A stretch of DNA of 64,000 bases from Litsea cubeba (lineage: Eukaryota > Streptophyta > Magnoliopsida > Laurales > Lauraceae), in the NCBI GenBank assembly GCA_012931725.1, contig CM022944.1:33606086-33670085 (forward strand). Direction: 5' to 3'. Of the stretch, positions 57,748 to 64,000 are shown one piece after another (the stretch's first letter is position 1; every line of letters starts with the position of its first letter). A program made the position numbers and the translations under genes. Under the pieces are notes generated by a model. The model ran no database searches. It saw only the letters and a program-made list of their open reading frames with translations, and was not told where the DNA came from.

Positions 57748-58321
57748 TCAGCTCGATCCTCCAACGTCTTGTCCAAGCATTTGCTTCATCATCAAGGCTT
57801 TGAAATTTTCAAATTATTCAAGCCGCCTTTGAAGAGCATCGCATCGTGACTGGTGCTCCTCATCCCTTCGTCTTTGATCCTCCCGCTACTCCTCATCCCT
57901 TCGTTTATTATCCTCCCGCTCTATTCGACGCTCCTCACGGATTAGCTCCATCTCAGCTTGGAGTTTTAGAACATTTTGATGTGCTGAATTAGAGTTGGGA
58001 GACAAGGATGAGGGCCTCCGGCCAACCCCTGATCCTCTTACGTAGTACTTTGCTTCCCCAAGAACACTTGTTGACATTTCTTCAGCCGTCAAAGGAGTTC
58101 CTGATTGAGTTGCCTCATCTCGCATGGCCACCATCCTCTCCTTTCGTTAGAAAAAGAAGACAAGAAACCAAAAAATATAAGGAATAGACTAATTGAAGAA
58201 GAAAAAACATAAATGTAGAAGGACCTTAAGTGTTGGATATTAAATGCATACATGTAGCTCCTCGCACTGAGGATCGATCCATCCACCATCTTTCTTTGTT
58301 TTTGCTACCTGGTATATCTCT

Positions 58322-58370
58322 AGAAAATCTGGCACCCTTCCATTCTGGAAAATCTGGCACCCTTCCATCA
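58322..58370. repeat. 24-bp tandem duplication in TNPA exon 5
   Basis: AAAATCTGGCACCCTTCCAT occurs twice, 24 bases apart (about 58,324 and 58,348), duplicating eight codons in frame. Confidence 0.7.
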
Positions 58371-58422
58371 TACTTGTCTGCCTAAATCAACATAATAAAC
58401 CATGAGTTAATCATTACTTGGG

Positions 58423-59981
58423 GAGTTAAACACTCAAAACAGCACTCAAGATCACTTGAGACGTGTCTCAAACAAAGTCAAAACATAGCACAAACGTGTC
58501 TCACTCAAGATTACAATTTATGTACATTAAAGTCCCCTTAATTAACACCTATGGAGGTATAACCAATACGAATAACCTCGATTAGCTCAAGAGGCTTTTA
58601 ATTTAGAAAATCAGAAATTAAATCTGAAAATCCCAATTTCGGTTACCATTTCGGTTACCTTTTGGTTAACCGAATTCTGGCTGATTTCGACTGACCGATA
58701 ATAATTCGGTTCGAAATCCAGAGAACAACATTTCTCTTAAAATCTTAAAATTGACATTTCGGTTAACCGAAATGCCTTCTTTGGCTGACCGAAATGTTTT
58801 GGTCAGGTTTTCGGTTAGAAAACCAGAGACACCATTTGTCCATGATTTTACACTGACGGTCAGAATTTCGGCTAACCGAAATTACCCAGAAACATAAAAC
58901 TCAGAAACTACTTGTGTTTCATTCTACTTTAGTTCAATCCTGTATAACAGACTTGGAACCTCCTGTTCCCTCCTCAATATTATCATTTACATACATACAA
59001 CACTTCTATTTCATATTCTATTCCTTCTCTAATTTATCATTCATATCAATCATATCATAAAGAAAAGGGCTGAACCAAAAACCTCAAAGAAAACCAAGTT
59101 CTTTAGCATATACACATAATTCATTGTTTATACTTGCCTTTACTTCAATTACTTCGAGTCCAAGATAAACAAAAACTCTCTTGTTAGCTTGAGGGTTGAA
59201 ATCCAAATCCAAATCAAAAACCTCTTTGAAAACCTAACATCAAGAATAAACCCAAAAGAAACCTCCTGAGTTATATGTTGTAAACGCCATCCCAAATCAC
59301 TCAAAAGTTCTACAAGAATAATTGAATACATACTTGAATCGTAAACCAAAGAAATCCAAAGCTTCTTCACACTTTAACTTCAAGAAAGAAAATGATATAA
59401 CTAAAACTTACTCTCAAAGTCTCTATTCTCACTTCACAAGGAAGAAACGAAGAAGAAGAAAGCTAACTCTCCAGCATGTTATTACTGAGATGGGTTTTCT
59501 GGCATGCTATAATGCTGCCAGCTCTTAATTTTTATTGCATCATCTCATGAGTCCAGCTCCTAGTTCATTTGAACCTTTATAATGCAACTTTGCATATAAG
59601 TCCTTCTCATCTCACTTATTTCCATTTTGAGTCAAGTCACAACTCACTTGATTCATCTTAAATCAAATGTAATCAAGTGTATTATGAAATTTCATGTACT
59701 CATCGAGATACACATGATGGTATCAGATTTTACTACATTCGATGAAATATGTATAAACTAGTATTTACGTAAAAGTCCTCAAAACCACTAATTTGAGTCT
59801 CAAACCCAAATCAATTCACTTAATCTCTTCCAAATTATCTCATTAGACTTAATCCACTAAGTTGTGACTAATTTGATCCATTTCAATCTTTAATTACACT
59901 TAAATCAACTAATCACATTTAATCCATATTAATCGAGATTAATTAGAGTTAATCGTGATTAACTCGGGACGAGGTGTAACA
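58423..59981 (+). repeat. Probable solo LTR in TNPA intron 4, 1,559 bp, TSD TTGGG
   Basis: The right end reads GGGACGAGGTGTAACA, like the gypsy LTR end GGGGACGTGACA on the chromovirus minus strand. TTGGG flanks both sides (58,418-58,422 and 59,982-59,986). The left end reads GAGTTAAAC; a lost T from TGAGTT would explain it. Without it the intron is about 60 bases with GTATGT and GGCAG borders. GGTTAACC-type palindromes cluster at 58,636-58,885. Confidence 0.68.
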
Positions 59982-61318
59982 TTGGGCTATGCCCAACATA
60001 CCTAATGTGTGACCACGAGAAGCCACGGTGAAACCTTCTACAACTTTATGTCTATTCTTTTTTCCAGCACTTTTGCGGGCCTGAAAAAAATAACTTGTTA
60101 GATATTAAAGTAGCATTTGAAATGCAACTCATAAAACTATTGCTATACTCACCTGCCACTTAGGATCGTTGAATATGTGATCAATCATGAACTTCCGACC
60201 GTCTACGGTTACCCCTTCAAAAGGATGATGATATGCATCTACCCTTTTTTCCTTCAGCTCGTTATAGTGATGAGTCATTCTCCATTTCCAATCTTTGTAG
60301 ATTAGGTTTCCTTTTTTGTGAAAAACTTGCTCAACTAGTGGAGTGAACTCATCATCATCTTCAGTGACTGAAAATTTATCCTACGAGCATATAAAAAATT
60401 AGTCAATAAATATCTTGCATAGTAGATGTGAAAACGTTATTCAAAGAGCCAGCTGAAAGTTTACCCGAACAGCCTGTATTATGGCCACTTTCAAGCCCGG
60501 ATCAATCCGTTTCCAAGAGTGTATAAAACCATCAATTGGGCACATCCTCCTAATGTGCGAACCCAATTCGTTTGACACTTTCGTAGCATTTTCCCCGCAG
60601 AAAGTTTTCATTTTTTGAGTCACATAAACTTTGAGCCTGCTCCCACTATTGGCAGAAATCATTCTTCGAACTCTTTTTCCTAGTGTTGGGCCCTGCACAC
60701 GTCTCAAATTTCCTGGAGGTAGACCTACAAAAGAGTAGTGAAACCTTGTTATACTGAGACATGTAAACTTAGCTTAGGAAACTAAAAGCAGACCAAGTTT
60801 TAGTTTAAAAAAAAAGTAGCAACGTTTGATTGTAGAGAAGAGTAAATGAGAGAGAGTAATTACCTGCAACACTCGCATGGGTAGCAGTAGATGGAACACT
60901 CGAAGTTGTTGTAGGTTCCGAATGTGTTGTATGTGGTTAAGGAGTAGGTGTACCAAGTTGCATGGCTGTGGAGTTGGAGTTTGCACTGCTTCTTTTCTAT
61001 CCTGGTGCCATGATATAATCTGTGAAAGAATAAAATGTAAGAGCCACATTAAAAATCCAGTCCAAAACAGTAGCAAGTGATAAATAAAAATGTATGTGCT
61101 GTCATTGAAGCCTGTGTGTATGTGCTGTCTGAAATGTAGTCCAAAACAATAGCAAGTGATAGATAAAATGTAATATAAGAGCCACATTAAAACATGAGCA
61201 AAACGATGTCACATTCAGATCACTAAATTGTTAGTTACAATAGCACTTTAGAAAATACATACAATCCCAATCACTGAAAACTGTCAAAAGGACCCACTCA
61301 CATATACATCTTGGAACA

Positions 61319-64000
61319 CTAATGCTCAATGTCAGGATGTACATCATACTCTTCTTCTTCTTCTTCTTCTTATTCTTCTTCTTCCTCCTCCTCTTGTTCT
61401 TCTTCTTGTCCTCCTTCTTCACCCTCAACTTGTAAAACCACATCCTCACTAATAATTGTAGGATCAATGTCATTTCTCCGCAAAGAGGCTACAGTGTGAA
61501 CTTTAGCAACAATTGGTGGAACCTCAGTAGTTGTGTCCTGCTGGAAAACTTCATTGGGAGCACTGCAGATCTCCAAACTATCCATCTCTGGGACATTCCA
61601 GATTCCTCGACGTTGAATTCATTCTACTACTTTCCAACTTTCACCAAACTTGGTATCTTTAATGTAGAATACTTGTTGAACTTGATTTGGTAGAACGAAT
61701 GAGTCATCTTTATACCATCGACTCCTTGTATCAATGCTTATGCAATGTGCATCAACTCGCATAGTTTTACTATCACCAGAATCATACCATTCACACTGGA
61801 ACAAAACAGCTCGATGATTTAACATATAGGCCAACTTCCAAATTTGGACTAAAAAACCGTAGAAGTTAATTGTCTGGCCTTCATGATCCCCTTGCACAAC
61901 TACACCACTGTTCTGAGTTGTATGTCGGTTGTCATGTTCAATTATATCAAACCGTATGCCATTAGAAATGCAAGCTGAATATGTGTTCACTATTGCATCG
62001 GGTCCATTGGCCAACGACCACAACTCATTAGTTGCTTCTAGAGACCCTTTGTTCCGCAAATCATTCATCTAGATTAACAAAGGTTTGTATTATGATACAC
62101 TACATAAAATCAATAGCTTAATTTGAAACATGACAAATACAATTATTTTATATGCCTTACATGCCCTTGGAACCACCGGGGAAACTCTTCGCGTTGTCTC
62201 TTCTCAATATCAAGGGTGTTGTCACCCTCCAACAAATTCTTGTGTATCCTAGTTAACATGTAGGGTTAGGAATTAATGATAAAGAATCAACTCAACTACA
62301 TAAAATATTTAAGTAAATACGTACTCTCGATAAGGATCCACTTCTGGGCTATTGTACAGGATAAACCAATGAGCCATGTCACGCTGGTCTACAGGTACAT
62401 TACGTGCTCTTTGGATTTGACCGAAGGGGCGTACAGTTTGTTTGAATGCGGCTAATCCCAATGTACGCTCACCACCATCATCATTCCGTTCTTCGCGATT
62501 AAATACTGTCTCAATTCCATCGAGATACATAGAACAAAAAGTTGTACATTCTTTGGATATGTAAGCCTCCACAATGGAACCTTCGGGACGAGCTTTATTG
62601 GTAACAAATCGTTTTAACACTCCAAGTAATCTATAAAAACGACATAGTTAATAATCTATAAAAAATACCAATTTATTATTTTATAAGTATAACTATAACG
62701 AATAGTTTCGTCATACCTCTCAATCGGGTTCATCCAACGATATTGCACTGGCCCTCCAAGCCTAACCTGGCGAGGCAAATGAATAGCCAAGTGTACCATA
62801 ACGTCAAAGAAAGTGGGATGGAAAATCTTTTCAAGCTTGCAAAGTATAAGTACAATATTCTCCTAAAGTTTATCCAAATCGCTCAGCCTCACTGTTCTTG
62901 AGCACAACTGTTGGTAGAAGTTACCAAACTCAAACAGCGCGGTTCCAATTTCCTTGTTCAAATAGCCATCCATCCCTATCAGGAGAAGTCGTTGTAGAAG
63001 GACATGTCGATCATGACTTTTAAGTCCCGAAAGTTTACCACCACGAGTGCTCACGCATTTAGAGATGTTTGCTGCGTAGCCATCTGGGTATTTAATGGAT
63101 TTTAAGAAATTGCAAAAGCCTTCTCTCTCCTTTGGGGACAATGTATACATGGCTGGGGGCTTCTCAAATGACCCATTTGCACGCCTCTTTAGGTGCAGCT
63201 CCTTTCGTATTTTTTGATCTTCCATATCCTTCCGTGCCTTTTCTATATCCTTGTTCTTTCCATCTATGCCCAAAGATGTCCCAACCAAATTATCACATAT
63301 GTTTGACCCTATGTGCATACAATCAAGATTATGTCGGAGATTGAGGAACTCAAAGTACTCAAGTTCAAACAAAATGCTTTTCTTCACCCAATTCAAATTT
63401 CTCTCATATTCATCCCTTTTTCTTTTCTTACTCTTGTTTGGATGTTTCCCAAATGGCTCGTATGTCCCTGAATTAATTTGTTGTAGTATTTCTTGGCCCG
63501 ACAACTCTATAGGTCTAGTCCTATCTTCAAATTGACCATTAAAGAGCTTGCTCCTTCGCCAGATGTGGTTCTCGGGTAGGAAGCGACGAGCACCCAAGTA
63601 TCCAATCTTACTTCTTAAACCCACTGATGAGTTGTCCTCATTGCAAATGGGACAAGCTAAATAACCCTTTGTAGACCACCCAGATATCATGGCATATGCA
63701 GGGAAGTCATGCATGCTCCACAAAAGACAAGCACGCATTGTAAAATATTGTTGACTGGAGGCATCATAAGTTCGCACCCCATCATTCCAAAGCACATTCA
63801 ACTCATCAATTAATGGGCACAAGTAAACATCAATATCTCTTCCAACATCCGACGGACCAGAAATAAGCAACGACATGAAGCAAAAGGACTCTTTCATGCA
63901 TTTCCAAGGTGGGAGATTGTAAGGCATACTGAAAACTGGCCACATACTATATGATGTACTCATATTTCCAAAAGGATTGAAACCATCAGTGGCCATCCCT
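61319..64000 (-). pseudogene. TNP2/TNPD transposase of CACTA element, N-terminus outside window
   Basis: This is the DDE transposase of En/Spm-type elements, which cuts and joins element ends. Exons: beyond 64,000 to 62,717; 62,630-62,321; about 62,250-62,161; 62,068-61,319. The transposase_21 core is visible: MATDGFNPFGNMSTSYSMWP at the right edge, WSTKGYLACPICNEDNSS, LRHNLDCMHIGSNICDNLVG and LKSHDRHVLLQRLLLIG. DUF4218 follows (HPTFFDVMVHLAIHLPRQVR, KARPEGSIVEAYISKECTTF). DUF4216 reads VLFQCEWYDS and WYKDDSFVLPNQVQQVFYI. The end is Glu-rich and GAA-repetitive (about 61,330-61,410). A TAG at 62,860 (family LQENIV) and TGA at 61,619 show it is no longer intact. Confidence 0.92.

Larger units (their letters stand above)
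57748..61011 (-). pseudogene. TNPA-like gene of CACTA element (plant transposase of Ptta/En/Spm type)
   Basis: Six exons with GT-AG borders can be read: 61,011-60,864, 60,724-60,463, 60,380-60,153, 60,080-60,002, 58,377-58,252, 58,140-57,748. Conserved pieces are RVQGPTLGKRVRRM and NELGSHIRRMCPIDGFIHSW in exon 2, EDDDEFTPLVEQVFHKKGN and WKWRMTHHYNELKEK in exon 3, and KKNRHKVVEGF in exon 4. Exon 5 has FLEIYQVAKTKKDGGWIDP and exon 6 has TPLTAEEMSTSVLGEAKYYV, then RRDEE repeats. In En/Spm this protein binds subterminal repeats and helps transposition. Stops at 60,997 (TAG) in exon 1 and 57,886 (TAG) in exon 6, plus other TAA codons, disable it. A 1.56-kb LTR lies in intron 4. Confidence 0.85.
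53215..64000 (-). mobile_element. CACTA (En/Spm) DNA transposon, 3' end to beyond window
   Basis: The terminus CACTACAGCAAATCACACC at 53,215 is followed by subterminal repeats and two minus-strand genes, TNPA-like then TNP2/TNPD in the usual En/Spm order. The other end is outside the window. It sits inside the chromovirus 5' LTR. Left flank is AAC (53,212-53,214), the predicted 3-base duplication. Confidence 0.92.

Noticed and set aside
58303..58312. GGTA as left target duplication of the LTR in TNPA
   Set aside because: This lies inside exon 5, whose sequence matches the TNPA family on both sides, so it cannot be the LTR edge.
61370..61473. Glu-rich or Lys-rich stretch as a separate small protein
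   Set aside because: It is the GAA-repeat C-terminus of the TNPD reading frame and its shadow frames.
1..64000. Host protein-coding genes, tRNA or rRNA genes
   Set aside because: Every coding similarity I recognised belongs to a transposable element; no cloverleaf or rRNA sequence was seen by eye, though a tRNA scan would be needed to exclude small RNAs.

Overview
The window is nuclear DNA of a flowering plant and consists almost entirely of transposable elements nested in each other. I found no ordinary host gene, tRNA, rRNA, CRISPR array or prokaryotic signal. The evidence is plant-type Ty3/gypsy (Tat and Tekay lineages), Ty1/copia and CACTA elements, plant GT-AG introns, LTRs with TG...CA ends and target-site duplications, and initiator-Met-tRNA primer sites. 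The species cannot be told from the sequence; a pericentromeric or other repeat-rich heterochromatic location is the likely setting.

Layout. (1) An outer Tat element on the + strand is split in two: protease and G-patch at 1-824, then RT, two RNase H domains and integrase at 31,661-35,855, followed by a long 3' region. That region holds an intron-rich gene on the opposite strand (about 37,770-43,325) encoding a plant mobile domain (PMD) protein. (2) A second Tat element on the minus strand (825-31,660) is inserted into the outer polyprotein. Its LTRs are 29,084-31,660 (5') and 825-5,388 (3', broken). Gag-pol runs from about 21,300 down to 12,696. It also carries an antisense PMD-type gene (7,381-11,254, + strand) with its own TATA box and a 5'-UTR intron, and tandem arrays in both the gag leader and the 3' region.

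(3) The inner Tat element was itself hit several times: a truncated copia element in its 3' LTR (2,108 to about 5,030), a young copia element lacking most of pol (23,940-29,018, TSD ATGTA), and a Tourist-like MITE in the integrase (13,830-14,123). (4) Right of the outer element lies a Tekay/Del-type chromovirus on the minus strand (44,364-53,214). Its 5' LTR is cut by a CACTA/En-Spm transposon that starts at 53,215 and runs off the window. The CACTA element has a TNPA-like gene (57,748-61,011) and a TNP2/TNPD transposase gene (61,319 to beyond 64,000), both on the minus strand. Solo LTRs sit in introns of the outer antisense gene (38,522-40,130) and of TNPA (58,423-59,981).

Relative age, from LTR pairs compared by eye: the inner Tat LTRs differ most, the Tekay LTRs by about 20 positions in 920, and the complete copia LTRs by about 12 in 1,138. 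The outer Tat must predate the inner one. Many coding regions are broken, and the stops are mostly TAG where the family has CAG, or TGA where it has CGA, the mark of methylated-cytosine deamination. The points that most merit a second look are the two antisense PMD genes in oppositely oriented Tat elements, and a 20-base motif shared in sense orientation by the gag leader and the antisense-gene leader of the inner element.
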